64,000 bases of DNA from Candidula unifasciata (GCA_905116865.2 CAJHNH020008439.1:307367-371366), one strand, 5' to 3'. Positions 43,101 to 54,029 are shown, counted from the first letter of the stretch. The notes: a model not told the origin generated them from the letters alone. Numbers and translations: made by a program.

Positions 43101-44157
43101 TGTGTGTCTAATGAGCTAATTCTCCTTGATACTCAGTTCATGTAGGATGTGTCTAATGAGCTAATTCTCCTTGATACTCAGTTCATGTAGAATGTGTGTC
43201 TAATGAGCTAATTCTCCTTGATACTCAGTTCATGTAGAATGTGTGTCTAATGAGCTAATTCTCCTTGATACTCAGTTCATGTAGGATGTGCATAATGAGC
43301 TAATTCTCCTTGATTCTCAGTTCATGTAGAATGTGTGTAATGAGCTAATTCTCCTTGATACTCAGTTCATGTAGGATGTGTCTAATGAGCTAATTCTCCT
43401 TGATACTCAGTTCATGTACAATGTGTCTAATGAGCTAATTCTCCTTGATACTCAGTTCATGTAGGATGTGTCTAATGAGCTAATTCTCCTTGATACTCAG
43501 TTCATGTAGGATGTGTGTAATGAGCTAATTCTCCTTGATTCTCAGTTCATGTAGGATGTGTTTAATGAGCTAATTCTCCTTGATACTCAGTTCATGTAGG
43601 ATGTGTGTAATGAGCTAATTCTCCTTGATACTCAGTTCATGTAGGATGTGTCTAATGAGCTAATTCTCCTTGATACTCAGTTCATGTAGGATGTGTCTAA
43701 TGAGCTAATTCTCCTTGATACTCAGTTCATGTACAATGTGTGTCTAATGAGCTAATTCTCCTTGATACTCAGTTCATGTACAATGTGTGTCTAATGAGCT
43801 AATTCTCCTTGATACTCAGTTCATGTAGGATGTGTCTAATGAGCTAATTCTCCTTGATACTCAGTTCATGTAGGATGTGTCTAATGAGCTAATTCTCCTT
43901 GATACTCAGTTCATGTACAATGTGTGTCTAATGAGCTAATTCTCCTTGATACTCAGTTCATGTAGAATGTGTGTCTAATGAGCTAATTCTCCTTGATACT
44001 CAGTTCATGTACAATGTGTGTCTAATGAGCTAATTCTCCTTGATACTCAGTTCATGTAGAATGTGTGTCTAATGAGCTAATTCTCCTTGATACTCAGTTC
44101 ATGTAGAATGTGTGTCTAATGAGCTAATTCTCCTTGATACTCAGTTCATGTAGGATG
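40153..44157. repeat. 45-47-bp minisatellite, roughly 87 copies
   Basis: 4.0 kb of head-to-tail units 'taatgagctaattctccttg' then atactcagttcatgtagaat, gtgtgtc. Length variants are 47 (gtgtgtctaatg) and 45 bp (gtgtgtaatg or gatgtgtctaatg); base variants are gtagaat, gtaggat and gtacaat. A rare 'gattctc' variant with 'gtgcgtaatg' recurs at about 41071 and 41673, showing a higher-order period near 600 bp. Most units look more than 95 percent alike, so the array is young or homogenised. Confidence 0.97.
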
Positions 44158-44689
44158 TCAGTGTTTTTCTTCGTGTTGGTCCATGGTACTCTAAGAATAA
44201 ACACTGTTATAATCTTCTACTTGCTCAACTCAACATTGTGCTTTTCTCTCTCTGGGCTGCTACCTCAAAATGTAATTACCCTTAAGAACTGAGAATCCTA
44301 ATCTAGATGGCAAAACCTCAGATACCTTGGCCGAACCTTTTTTCCATGTTCAAAAAGAAATTATAATTGGTGCACCTCACTCCATCCAATTTCTGTTATA
44401 TCCAAACTGCCATAGAGCTGCGCAGTCTGTTAAATTAAGTTACTTATATATGGATATTTGAGTAAAAAAGGTTTTCAATTTGCTCATGCTAACGATTTCA
44501 TAAATTCTATTTCGGCTTTGTCACAGTATTAAACCGTAGCCGCAGCTAACCATGTTAAGTGAGCTTTAAGTAAAAGGCCCACCACAGTGATGACTTCTGT
44601 GGCTGTGTGTATCACATGACAAAGCTATCAGCACCAGCAGGCCATTCTCAGAATCCCACAAACAAATTAAAAAGTACAGCAAAACTTCT
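44158..44689. other. Intronic DNA, nothing recognised
   Basis: No clear feature. Confidence 0.5.
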
Positions 44690-44988
44690 TCGCATTCACC
44701 AGCTGTAAACTCAGACAGAAAGTTCTGGTTGTCCTTCCACTTCTGGACTTCACAGTCTTGTTCCAGATCTTCAGTTTTGCATGCGCATATGTATTTACAA
44801 ATCTGATTTATTTGTATGCAGGCTGTTGCTTCCTTGCTTCTTAGACAGGTGCACTCGGGCTTCAAAAGAAACACCTAATTCATCAATTCTTACGACATGC
44901 TTGTTAGGAAGGCCGTGGGTGTATTCTTTTTCCCTCCACAATCAGGTTCTGGAACCCACACGGGGACTGCAACATAACTGTGTAATGT
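44690..44988 (-). mobile_element. GAA-tailed SINE (family C), near full length
   Basis: Reverse copy from cttcttcgcattcaccagct to 'tctggaacccacacggggac'. Confidence 0.8.
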
Positions 44989-45695
44989 TTTTCTCCTAAA
45001 ATAATACAAATGTACATTAAATAACAAGTTAACTACAAATGTTCAAACATACAATGACAAACTTGCAAAAATACAACAACTAAAACATAACACAACTGCA
45101 CTGAAACATTTACTCTCTTTCTTCCTTCGAGTTCCTGGTGATTTGGAAGAGACACAAACAGTTACACACATATTATTTCTGTAACAGATATGCTAATTAT
45201 ACAGGGTCTATGTTTAATTACTGTAGATTTCTTGAATCAATTATTTGCTCACAGTAACTAAATATGTTTGTTACACCACGTCTGAAGCGTCACGTAACCA
45301 TTTGTTTGGAATATCAGTGCTATGTACAGGTGTTTTAGTGATTGATCTTAGCTTTAATGGTGTTAACTATTGAAGAAAGAGTATTTGCAGTTGAGCATGT
45401 GTTCCTTAATGATGGCAGATATTTGAATGTGGGTTGTTCAACAATTTATGATGTCGTTTCCTGATTCTCAAGTGCCTCATCCTAATACTGTTAGCAATTA
45501 ACCAGCAGAATCGAGCTGTGATATGGAAAACAGCAGATTTACTACTGTTATTATACAACATTAAATGCTCAGTTCAAAAGCTCCTATTCTATTTCTTAAG
45601 GACTGGGAGATAGTCCACGACTCACATCCAGACATTGCTGCAGGAAAGATGCATGCTCTCAAAATTCTAATTTTGATCTTTGCTAGTGCTTAACA
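44989..45695. other. Intronic DNA, nothing recognised
   Basis: AT-rich. A decayed reverse transcriptase 3' end may begin inside the right part, but no motif is readable. Confidence 0.4.
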
Positions 45696-46500
45696 ATAGA
45701 CTTTTTAGGCTGTTTAATCTTTGCATTGCTATGGCCATCCTCCTTTTAATTTCTGTCAGACAGTCTCCATTGCTATTTATTATAGAGCCTAGATGTTAAA
45801 AGTTTGTGACATTTTCAATTTCATCATCATTTATTGTTATTTTTGGGTGTCAGCCAGTTTTATCTGTGGACATTATTTTCGTTTTCTTTAAATTCAAGAA
45901 CAGATTTTGATCTTCAATGTGCTTTTAGGCAGACAATATTTAATTTTCTATTCCCTTTACACTGTTCGCAAAGTGGACTGTCATCTGCCTAGCAAAGTTC
46001 CAGAATAGGGTTGCCACCAATTTTGAGCGAATCATAACTGTCACAAATCTGGTCATTTTTTACATTTCTCATTATATTTTCTGCGTATATATTGAATAGG
46101 TATGGTGAAAGAATGCACCCCTGCCTCTCTCTTTTTTGCATCTTGAACCAATCCAAAGTTTCACCAGCTGAACTGATGGCTGCTTGTTGTTCATGATCAA
46201 GATTTTCAATTAAATGCACCAAATGTGCTGGAAACCCCATAGTTCTAACAATAGTCCAGTTTCTGATGTTGGACACAATCAAATGCCTTGCTATAATTAA
46301 TGAAACAAGCATGAAGATCTACGTTATATTCTCTACATTTTTCAAAAATTATTTTCATATTCTAGTTCCTCTACACTGTCTGAAACCCGCTTGTGCTTCA
46401 TGTAGCTCATGTTGTAATTTCCTTTCAATCCTCTTCATGATAATTTGTAAGAGGATTTTGCTAGTTTGACTTATTAATACGATGGTACGGTAGTTGGATA
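45696..46500 (-). mobile_element. LINE reverse transcriptase remnant
   Basis: Minus frames, in order: KCREYNVDLHACFINYSKAF then DCVQHQKLD (RT block with F-x-D-Y-x-K-A-F-D), MGFPAHLVHLIENLDHEQQA, RERQGCILSPYLFNIYAENI (the R-Q-G-C-x-L-S-P block) and ADDSPL (the YADD catalytic site; the Tyr position is now a stop). Several frame breaks; dead. In the last DNAH2 intron. Confidence 0.85.
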
Positions 46501-46569
46501 TAAAATGTCAGGTGAACCCAGCATAAACATGCTGAGTTGCTTGAAAGTGAGCTGAAATGTTTTTAGTGT

Positions 46570-46832
46570 GATTGTTCTTTACGTTCACTTGCTGTAAGCT
46601 ACGGCAGAAAGTTCTGGTTGTTTGTCCACTTATAGGTCTAAGTCTTGTTCCAAAACTTGAGTTTTGTATGCACACCCGTTTGACAGATCCGGCTTATTTG
46701 TGTGTGTATGCAGACTGTTGATTCTTTGCTCTCAAGCATATGCACTCTGACTCTGAATGATTAGTTGACTCTTATGACATGCTTGTTATGGAGGTATTGG
46801 GTCTATTCTTGTTTTCAATGGGACATGAAAAC
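46570..46832 (-). mobile_element. GAA-tailed SINE (family C)
   Basis: 'cgttcacttgctgtaagcta', 'agtcttgttccaaaacttga', 'tatgacatgcttgttatgga'. Confidence 0.75.
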
Positions 46833-47326
46833 TTACACAAGGATAATGTGATCCAATATTGGGGGTCTAAAAATAAGACATTTAAAAAAAACCCCCAGAA
46901 AATAGAAAGTATATGCCAGTTTTACAAAACCAATAACAAAAATCAAACAAATAAAGTTGCAGCAGTAAGCCTTCATCAGATTGAAATAGGGGTGACTGTT
47001 TTTCTTCTTTCCTTTTCCCTTTTTTGTTTTCAAGACAGCCTTCTTCAGCAGAAAGAAAAAAAAAAAAAAAAACGAAACAACAACAGAACAAATGAACTGA
47101 CTCTAAAATGACCACATTACAGTATTCAAATATCATGTAACCAACTGAAACAAAATGAAAAATAAATGACAGAATGGGATAAAATACATGAGAAGATAAA
47201 CAGCGAGGAGATGATACTTTAACAGATAGTTTCTCGTTCGATAAAGAAACTGGATGAAACCCGGTCCAGTTTGTTATTTTTTTTTCACTTGACCTCCCTC
47301 ATCTCCATAAAGTCAAACTTCTTTAC
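46833..47326. other. Intronic DNA with poly-A and poly-T tracts
   Basis: A-run at 47057-47072. No coding or repeat family recognised up to the donor of the next exon. Confidence 0.5.
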
Positions 47327-47468
47327 CTTTTTTCCTACTCTCTACAGGTTTAAACTGGATTGTTGGCATAGCTACCACAAGTTGAACTGAACTGGCCTCG
47401 ATTAGTACTGCACTTTTCTTGTCCCATCCGGCACCTTCCAGGAAAAAGCCCTTCACATAAACACCATC
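47327..47468 (-). CDS. DNAH2: Axonemal dynein heavy chain (DNAH2-like), penultimate exon
   Basis: 142 bp: 47 codons plus one base. Acceptor ttgtatacttccacag, donor AAA AAA G|gtaaag. Encodes DGVYVKGFFLEGAGWDKKSA then VLIEASSVQLVVAMPTIQFK and PVESRKK. DGVYVxGxxLEGAxWD is the signature of the dynein heavy chain C-terminal domain. The combination EGAGWD, the Q-L-V-x-x-M-P-T-I-x-F-x-P and ESRKK points from memory to the DNAH2 subfamily rather than to DNAH1/3/7/12 or outer-arm chains. Confidence 0.93.
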
Positions 47469-47499
47469 CTGTGGAAGTATACAAGAGTAAGAAGGTGAT

Positions 47500-47590
47500 C
47501 ATGGAAAAGCTCACAAAGGTTTTGCTAGAATGCTTTTGCACTGGAACCCACAGGTTATAAGAAAGACAGGAAAAACACCTTCTATTCAAT
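47500..47590 (+). mobile_element. Short LINE tail fragment next to the exon
   Basis: 'gaatgcttttgcactggaac' then ccacaggtt matches 'gaatgtctttgcactggaac' then ccacaggggc at 10577-10605. It lies about 30 bp upstream (minus sense) of the DNAH2 exon acceptor. Confidence 0.65.
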
Positions 47591-47959
47591 TTATGACCAT
47601 TCGCACTTAGGACAAAAAAAAAAAAAAAAAAAGCAATACTAATAATGAAGAAAGAAAGATAACTGTACTGGTGGTGTTGAAAAAAAAAGTATATAAAACT
47701 GATGAATGGAGTTCATATTATGTGAATTTTTCACATTATGCACAATAATATATATGTAAATAGAATTTTTCTGCTTTATGTACAAATTTTATAACCCATT
47801 TCAATGAAAATAGGTTAAAAAAAATATAAACTTGACTTACGACGTGTTAATCAGAACACAACTCAGTCATAGGTTAAGGGGACCCTGTAGTGGGAACACA
47901 CATGAAAAGAAGAATTAAAGATGAAGATGAAATCAGAAACAGTGTGAGTTCTTTTAAGT
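47591..47959. other. Intronic DNA, nothing recognised
   Basis: A-run at 47615-47632, AT-rich, no clear feature. Confidence 0.5.
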
Positions 47960-48125
47960 CAACCCAGCCTAAAATAAGTACCAGGCAATGTCCTGGGAAG
48001 TAAAGGTGGCTGTCATGATGCTGACCACATCAACCCTCAAGGCTGATTGGTCTATAAAAATATGAATCTAGCATCCTATACCCGATAGGCCAGTGGTATA
48101 AAAAGGGTTCTCTACTTACCTTTAG
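47960..48125 (+). mobile_element. SINE (family B), 5' truncated
   Basis: 'aagtaccaggcaatgtcctg', 'gtcatgatgctgaccacatc', 'ggtataaaaagggttctcta'. Confidence 0.65.
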
Positions 48126-48249
48126 AATGAGCAATAAGAAATAAAGGTTGAGACAGCCTTACTAATAAACTAAACTACACTCCCTCATTAACTGGTGCCT
48201 GCACAGAAAAGAGGGAATTAGATGGTAATGATAGGATCACTAATGCTTT

Positions 48250-48532
48250 GTGAGAGAACTAAACAAGTTCCAGTGGACCATCAGGTGAATAAAAGACGCA
48301 GGTGCTGGATAGGAGATACTTTGAGAAAACTTGAGAACAATATAACTAGAATGTCTTTGCACTGGAAACCTCCAGGGGCACAGAAATAAAGGCAGACCAA
48401 AAAACATATGAAGATGGGCGCTAGAGAGTGCAGTTAAAAGGAGGACATGGAGCAACAGTGAAGTATAGAATGACTTGGCATGAGCTGGTTGAGAGAATAT
48501 GCTCTATCGGGGGTAGATGGCAGAAGAAGAAG
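48250..48532 (+). mobile_element. LINE 3' remnant
   Basis: Reads NKRRRCWIGDTLRKLENNIT then RMSLHWKPPGAQK and stop: the RRRWxWIGHTLRK-ITRxxLxWNPQG tail of a LINE reverse transcriptase. Same family as 10490-10775. Ends gcagaagaagaagag. Confidence 0.75.
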
Positions 48533-48764
48533 AGACAGCCTGGCATGAGTTGATAGGGCAGAAGACAAAGAGAAATGCTCTTTCTTGAGTAGTTTAAGGC
48601 CACAGGCTGGGGGGGGGGGGGGGGGATCATCAGTAGAATTCATCTAAAACACCAAAGGTGGATCTGTGGCCTGGCATTTGAATGCATATACCCTCAGACA
48701 AGGCATAGGATGATAGTGATGATATCCACAGAAGGGACGGAATGGATGTATTCTACTGTTTTTT

Positions 48765-49048
48765 GTGTGAGTTCACTGGCTGTAAACTCCAGTGGAAAGT
48801 TCTGGCTGTTCATCCACTTCTTAAATTTAGTCTTGTTCAACAACTTGAGTTTTGCCTGCATATCATTTTACAGATTTGCATGCAGACTGTTGGCTACTTG
48901 CCTCACAGGCAGATGCATTCTGACTTCTAAGAAGACACCCCTAATTAGTCAACCCCTTATGACATGCTTGTTATAGGGCAGTGGATCTATTCCCCTCCCC
49001 TTCCCCCACAATGGGGCATCGGAACCCACAAGGGAAGAAATAGGTATA
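48765..49048 (-). mobile_element. GAA-tailed SINE (family C), tail lost
   Basis: 'gtgagttcactggctgtaaa', 'gcctcacaggcagatgcatt', 'ttatgacatgcttgttatag', 'ggcatcggaacccacaaggg'. Confidence 0.75.
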
Positions 49049-49624
49049 TTAAAAAGTATGTAAAAAAAAAAAAATGCCAGACCAGTTAAATAGGGACTGA
49101 TTGACTGACTGTCCCCCTCCCCTCCCCCAGTCTGCTAACTGATAGTTTCACCAACCCTGCAACCCCAATATAGAGGAAACCATGAGGGAAAATCTCCGAT
49201 GCACTGGCCAACCTCCGAGGAACTAGGAAATTATAATTAGGGAATTAAGGTGCCCTTAAAGGCTACACCAAGTAATATCCTGCTGCACCCTGTAGTCCAA
49301 ACCATGAATGATGTTGTTTACAGTTTAGGCTTATTTAACTATAAAAACCTGGCTAATTACTTTCATACTCATTATTTGTGCTGCTGCATTTGTCTCAATA
49401 ATGCTCTCAAACGTTGTTTATTATGACTGAGACTACTGTGACTTAAGGATTGTCCATCTGGTTGTTCTGGAACTCAAAGAGTTATATATATCATATGTCA
49501 CAGGATTGAAGAGTTATGACTGTCAGTGTTTGGTCCAGACCAGACAGACCAGACCAGCGCCTGATAAAGAATGTGTTGCTATGTTGGTTTAATTTACAAA
49601 TAATATGACTTTCTCTTCTTCTTG
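49049..49624. other. Intronic DNA, nothing recognised
   Basis: Short C-rich stretch at 49110-49130; otherwise nothing. Confidence 0.5.
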
Positions 49625-49875
49625 TTTTGTCACTGTCTGTTCTGTATTGCTAAACATCACATTTTAAAAGAGGATAGATAGCCAAGCAGGGCCTGCTTGA
49701 CTGCTGGGTATGCCACTATGTGAAGTCTTAGGATGTCAACGACTCCTCTGATCCCTCTTCTTCTAGGTCCCCTTTTGCCACTGAGCATTTTTATTTTCAT
49801 ACTGTATGCTCTTGCTGCTGGCATCATCGGATTCCATCTCACCAGGTGACCAAACCATGTCAGTCTGTGCTTTTT
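49625..49875 (-). mobile_element. LINE 3' remnant
   Basis: Minus frame: HRLTWFGHLVRWNPMMPAAR then AYSMKIKMLSGKRGPRRRG and VVDILRLHIVAYPAVKQALL. LxWFGHLVR plus the arginine-rich module is a LINE reverse transcriptase tail. Confidence 0.7.
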
Positions 49876-50089
49876 AATGAATTTAATGATATATGATCAA
49901 TATTTCAAAATCTTTCACTCAGTAATTAGATACTCTCTGGTCATGGTGCTCTCCCTTTCTTTTTGACTTATCTCTTGTCCATATCAATGAGATACAATTG
50001 ACAATAAAAAATAAATAAAAAAAAAAAAAAAAAATAAAACGTAAATGAAGATCCTCAAAAAAAAAAAACAAAAAAAAACTATAGCCTAC

Positions 50090-50164
50090 CTTTGCAGGCC
50101 CTGTCAGATTACTATCATCCACAGCCTGCACTATAAATTCCCAAGTGAGGGAGTCCACTGACAC
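50090..50164 (-). CDS. DNAH2: Axonemal dynein heavy chain (DNAH2-like), exon third from end
   Basis: 75 bp, 25 codons, phase 0 at both ends. Acceptor catctcattccacag, donor GCA AAG|gtaggc. Encodes VSVDSLTWEFIVQAVDDSNL then TGPAK. VSVDSLxWEF is a conserved step of the dynein C-terminal domain between the helical ARQ segment and the DGVYV strand, and the joins to both neighbours read through in frame. Confidence 0.93.
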
Positions 50165-50360
50165 CTGTGGAATGAGATGACACGCAACTAGTTAAAATCT
50201 CTATATTCACATACATACTCAAAACTCTTCTTTTTTTTAACCCTCTATTCATAATTGAATATAGATGCCAAGTTATCATACCCTTGCTGACAGGTAACTC
50301 ATATCCTTATCGGCACTTGACTAGAGGGTATACCAGGTGAAAGGTGCCCAAATTATATTG

Positions 50361-51020
50361 TCAAACAGTGAGACAAATCCAGTCAGGTCTAGATCAAACA
50401 GTGAGACAAACCCAATCAGGCCTAGCTCAAACAGTGAAATAAACCCAATCAGGCCTAGATCAAACAGTGAGACAAACCCAATCAGGCCTAGATCAAACAG
50501 TGAGATAAACCCAATCAGGCCTAGATCAAACAGTGAGATAAACCCAATCAAGTCTAGATCAAACAGTGAGACAAACCCAATCAGGCCTAGATCAAACAGT
50601 GAGATAAACCCAATCAGGCCTAGATCAAACAGTGAGACAAACCCAATCAGGCCTAGATCAAACAGTGAGATAAACCCAATCAGGCCTAGATCAAACAGTG
50701 AGACAAACCCAATCAGGCCTAGCTCAAACAGTGAGATAAACCCAATCAAGTCTAGATCAAACAGTGAGACAAACCCAGTCAGGTCTAGATCAAACAGTAA
50801 GACAAACCCAGTCAGGTCTAGATCAAACAGTGAGACAAACCCAATCAGGCCTAGCTCAAACAGTGAGATAAACCCAATCAAGTCTAGATCAAACAGTGAG
50901 ACAAACCCAGTCAGGTCTAGATCAAACAGTAAGACAAACCCAGTCAGGTCTAGATCAAACAGTGAGACAAACCCAATCATATCAAGATCAAACACAGTGA
51001 GACAAACCCAATCATGTCTA
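50361..51020. repeat. 33-bp minisatellite, 20 copies, open on both strands
   Basis: Units 'tagatcaaacagtgagacaa' then acccaatcaggcc. 33 is divisible by 3, so long frames are open on both strands (plus: NSETNPIRPRS repeats, 236 codons; minus: FDLDLIGFVSL repeats, 277 codons). Two unit types alternate (gagaca/gagata and cctaga/tctaga), showing higher-order amplification. It sits in a DNAH2 intron, ending about 28 bp from the donor at 51048. Confidence 0.97.
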
Positions 51021-51048
51021 AAGTATGCACATAAGGACACAGTCTGAC

Positions 51049-51225
51049 CTGGTGCTGGCGAGCCGCCATTTGCAGAACTGCTGTAAGAAATCCTGATGGA
51101 AATGTGAAGGCAGACAACCAGAAGACCCACGGTGGCCGAGCACTTGCTGCCCATTTGTCAAACAAATCCACTCTGTTCACCAGATCCTTGGCCCATGCTG
51201 CTAGAGGTTTGGCTGATGGGTATGT
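51049..51225 (-). CDS. DNAH2: Axonemal dynein heavy chain (DNAH2-like), exon fourth from end
   Basis: 177 bp, 59 codons, phase 0 at both ends. Acceptor actacatttacag, donor CAC CAG|gtcaga. Encodes TYPSAKPLAAWAKDLVNRVD, LFDKWAASARPPWVFWLSAF and TFPSGFLTAVLQMAARQHQ. YPSxKPLxxWxxDLxxR, PxxFWLSxFxFPxGFLTAVLQxxAR is the most conserved block of the dynein heavy chain C-terminal domain. No odd residues seen. Confidence 0.95.
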
Positions 51226-51339
51226 CTGTAAATGTAGTTTGTGCAAACATATTAGTTAGTTAGTTAGTTAGTCGACAGATTATCTTCATTGCACGTCGAA
51301 CCACTCAGTCCATAAGTGCTCGAATCCCCTCCTCAGTAA

Positions 51340-51992
51340 ATCCCACAGCGTTTAGCGGCTGACAACACTAGTTCCGTGTTGGTTTATTCTTCTTCTTTGG
51401 CTACCCGCGTAGTATTCTAATTTGGCGACACGCCGTTTAACTTGCTGTTCTTGCAGTCTGACTATGGTTGCAGATTCACAGTTCTCAATTGATTCATGCA
51501 AACATCTTAAATAACTTAGAGCATTCAGTATATCAGCCTTGTCCATGGCTTGTCCGGCTTTCCCAGTAGCCTTACCTGCAAGTCTATCAGCTTGCTGATT
51601 TCCTTGTGCCTCTGCATGTCCTGGCATGAAAATGAAACTAATCCTTGTCAGCCGTGAATGCTGTAGAGCCACCAACCACTGCCTTTAGACTTAGCCCTTC
51701 TCTATCTTCCTGAGCATACTCAATGAGTCACTGAAAAAGCATACCCTGATGAAAGTTTTGTGTTCTAGCCATGTTACTGCTTTAGTCACAGCCATGACCT
51801 CCATAGTCAGACTGCTTGTAGTTACTGCAAAAGCTCCAGAATCTTCCTTCACAACTCTCCCTCCAAAATGAGCCGTAGAAGCCCACGAGCTTCTAACATG
51901 GCCGATTACAAACCCATTTGTGTAAATGACAGCATCACCCTTTAGAGCATTCTCAAAAATCAAGGCTTCCACAGCAGCCGGACTCTGTTGTC
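51340..51992 (-). mobile_element. LINE RNase H domain remnant
   Basis: Minus frames: KGDAVIYTNGFVIGHVRSSW (first catalytic Asp of the usual YTDGS replaced by Asn), TTSSLTMEVMAVTKAVTWLE (catalytic Glu), FFSDSLSMLRKIEKG (second Asp) and, after a stop, FMPGHAEAQGNQQADRLAGK (third Asp). This is an RNase H fold typical of I/jockey-like LINEs in invertebrates. One stop and the lost Asp make it inactive. A (ttag)5 run lies at 51252-51271. Confidence 0.85.
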
Positions 51993-52055
51993 TGTATTTT
52001 CACTGCAAACGTGTGTCCTTGTCACTCAGAGAATATAATCCTTACTGTATAAGTA

Positions 52056-53084
52056 CAGTGGTACTAGGGTCACAAAATTCGTTCTTCGACTGCGCTCACA
52101 AACTGATATGCTCGCGAGCTGAAACAATTTTTTCCCATTGAAATCAATACAAAAGTCGACCGCCGGATAAAAATACTGTTTCGTGACTTTTATAATGGAT
52201 TTATGAGTGACAAAAATATAAAGTATTCAGTATAACTTAACCTTTGTGGTTGATAACTGCTTGCACATGTAGATGGAAGGGGAGAAAGGGACTTATTTGA
52301 AGAAGAGTCCCATTTCATAATAACGTCAGGCAACTGTGAAGGTATTTCTGGTGTATTTACACTTGTTTGTATCCTGAGAAGTGGTTCTTCTTCGTCCACC
52401 GGCTGCGAATTCCGGCAGAAGGTCTGGCAGTTCGTCTATTTGGAATTTTAGTTTTTACCAGGACCTGAGTTTTGCACGTGCATCCGTTTTACTGGCTTGT
52501 TTGCCGTTCCCTGCCTCACGGGCAGATGTACTTCGACTTTGAGAGAAGAAGTGGTTCCATTACTGGCTCGGTAGCTAACAATAATTGTTCTATTTCTTCA
52601 AAAACTTGAGACTTTGTATCGTTAACTCAGTCACTCCTTTAGTCACATCAGCCGTATGTAGCACAACATTTTTCTTTAAAATTGTATAGATTGTAGATTT
52701 AGCCATGTTGTACTGCTTGGCAAGATCAGAAACAAACATCATTCTCATGTTTAGTTATTATTTCCTTTTTCATCTCTTCTGTAATACGCTCAGGCATCTT
52801 TACACCAGTGTCACTAAAACTTTTCCCTATCTTAGAGCTACAATGAGGGTTATTGAACAGGGTAAAAAACTGTACCAGGAACAAAGCAATGATAAACAAT
52901 GTCCACAGCATGCAAAATGAGTACAACTGATACTATTCGTTAGCTGAAAAATGGTGCTAAAGCTATATTTGTGTGTTTGTGGGTTGAGACATTGTTTGCG
53001 GTTCGAGTCAAAATTTGATGGCAAATTATATTAATAGGCTAATTTGTTTGTGACTAGAGGCGTTCATGTCTGGAGGTACCACAG
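52056..53084 (-). mobile_element. Tigger/pogo-like DNA transposon remnant with nested SINE
   Basis: Left end cagtggtactagggtcac, right end gaggtaccacag (reverse CTGTGGTACCTC), each flanked by TA (52054-52055, 53085-53086), the target site of this superfamily. The text 'gaaacaattttttcccattg' inside the left end is typical of Tigger ends. Minus-strand frames near 52790-52640 read PERITEEMKKEIITKHEND, then after a frameshift VSDLAKQYNMAKSTIYTILK, which is the helix-turn-helix DNA-binding part of Tigger transposases. The DDE catalytic part is missing, so it is inactive. Confidence 0.8.
52388..52546 (-). mobile_element. GAA-tailed SINE (family C) inside the Tigger element, 11-bp TSD
   Basis: Reverse, 5'-truncated copy ('ttcttcgtccaccggctgcg' to gtacttcgactttgagag). 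The direct repeat agaagtggttc is perfect at 52377-52387 and 52547-52557. Confidence 0.88.
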
Positions 53085-53234
53085 TATATGTTACCACTTC
53101 CACCCTAATAAAAGCAGAATATGTCATTATAAATTGTTTATTTGTAAAAAAGCAAACACATTGTAGTAGTAGTAACATTTACATAAACAATATCTTGTTC
53201 AGCATTCAGGGTTATAACTGGGATATATAAATAT
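53085..53234. other. Intronic DNA, nothing recognised
   Basis: Short unassigned spacer. Confidence 0.4.
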
Positions 53235-53562
53235 CCATTGTATTTTGGAATACCTTGGACGGTCAGAGTAACTAACAATGATTGCTTGAACGAGGCTAAT
53301 AAAAGTAGATCTCTAAATACAGCCATAAGAAAGAGACAAACACTGTTCTTTGGCCACATAATGAGAAGAGAGACACTGGAGAACATGGAGACAACTGGAA
53401 AGATCAGTGGAAAAAGGGGTAGAGGCACACCTAAAGAGATGATGCTGGATGGGCTAAAATGTTGGCATGGAGGGATATCATCAAAGGAGCTGTTCCAGTC
53501 AACCAGGGATCGTGATCTGTGGAGACGCATGAGCACCTATGCTAGCTGATAGGGCACATGAT
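53235..53562 (+). mobile_element. LINE 3' remnant, 103-codon open frame
   Basis: Reads TLFFGHIMRRETLENMETTG, KISGKRGRGTPKEMMLDGLK and DRDLWRRMSTYAS before the stop: LINE reverse transcriptase tail with intact end. Related to 16480-16965. Followed by an (atg)n run. Confidence 0.8.
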
Positions 53563-53689
53563 GATGATGTTGTATTTTGGATGTATACCATTTCGTAAAC
53601 ATATATCATTTGATTTACAAATTGTATTTATTTTGAAACACATAGAAATGCAGGATCAGTTTTTATTAAGCTATAATAAATTAATCCCG

Positions 53690-53992
53690 TGTGGGTTCTG
53701 GGGCCCCACTGTGATTGAAAACAAGAAAAGACCCACTACCTCGCCAATAAGCATAACGTAGGAATTGACTAATCAGGGGTTTCCTTCAAAGTTAGAGTGC
53801 CTCTGTCTGAGAGGCAAGGAACCCACAGTCTGTTTACAAATAAGCTAGATCTATAAAATGGATGTACATACAAGACTCAAGCTACGTTCAGGAACAGGAC
53901 TAAAGTCCAGAAGTGGGCAGACAAACAGAACTTTCTGTCAGAGTTTACAGCCCTTGAACACAAAGAAGAAGAAGAAGAAAAAGAAGAATAGA
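53690..53992 (+). mobile_element. GAA-tailed SINE (family C), full length
   Basis: From cccgtgtgggttctggggcc to 'aagaagaagaagaaaaagaa'. Confidence 0.8.
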
Positions 53993-54029
53993 ATTATTAA
54001 AACTGCACACTTTCCCAAAAAACAATTAG

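Noticed and set aside
40153..44157. Regular repeats that could suggest a CRISPR array
   Set aside because: Units are contiguous without unique spacers, the host DNA is eukaryotic and no cas gene is present.
47350..47589. 79-codon minus open frame
   Set aside because: Overlaps the DNAH2 exon at 47327-47468 in a different frame.
50321..51154. 277-codon minus and 236-codon plus open frames with 11-residue repeats
   Set aside because: Both are the 33-bp minisatellite read in frame; the minus one also crosses the DNAH2 exon in the wrong frame.
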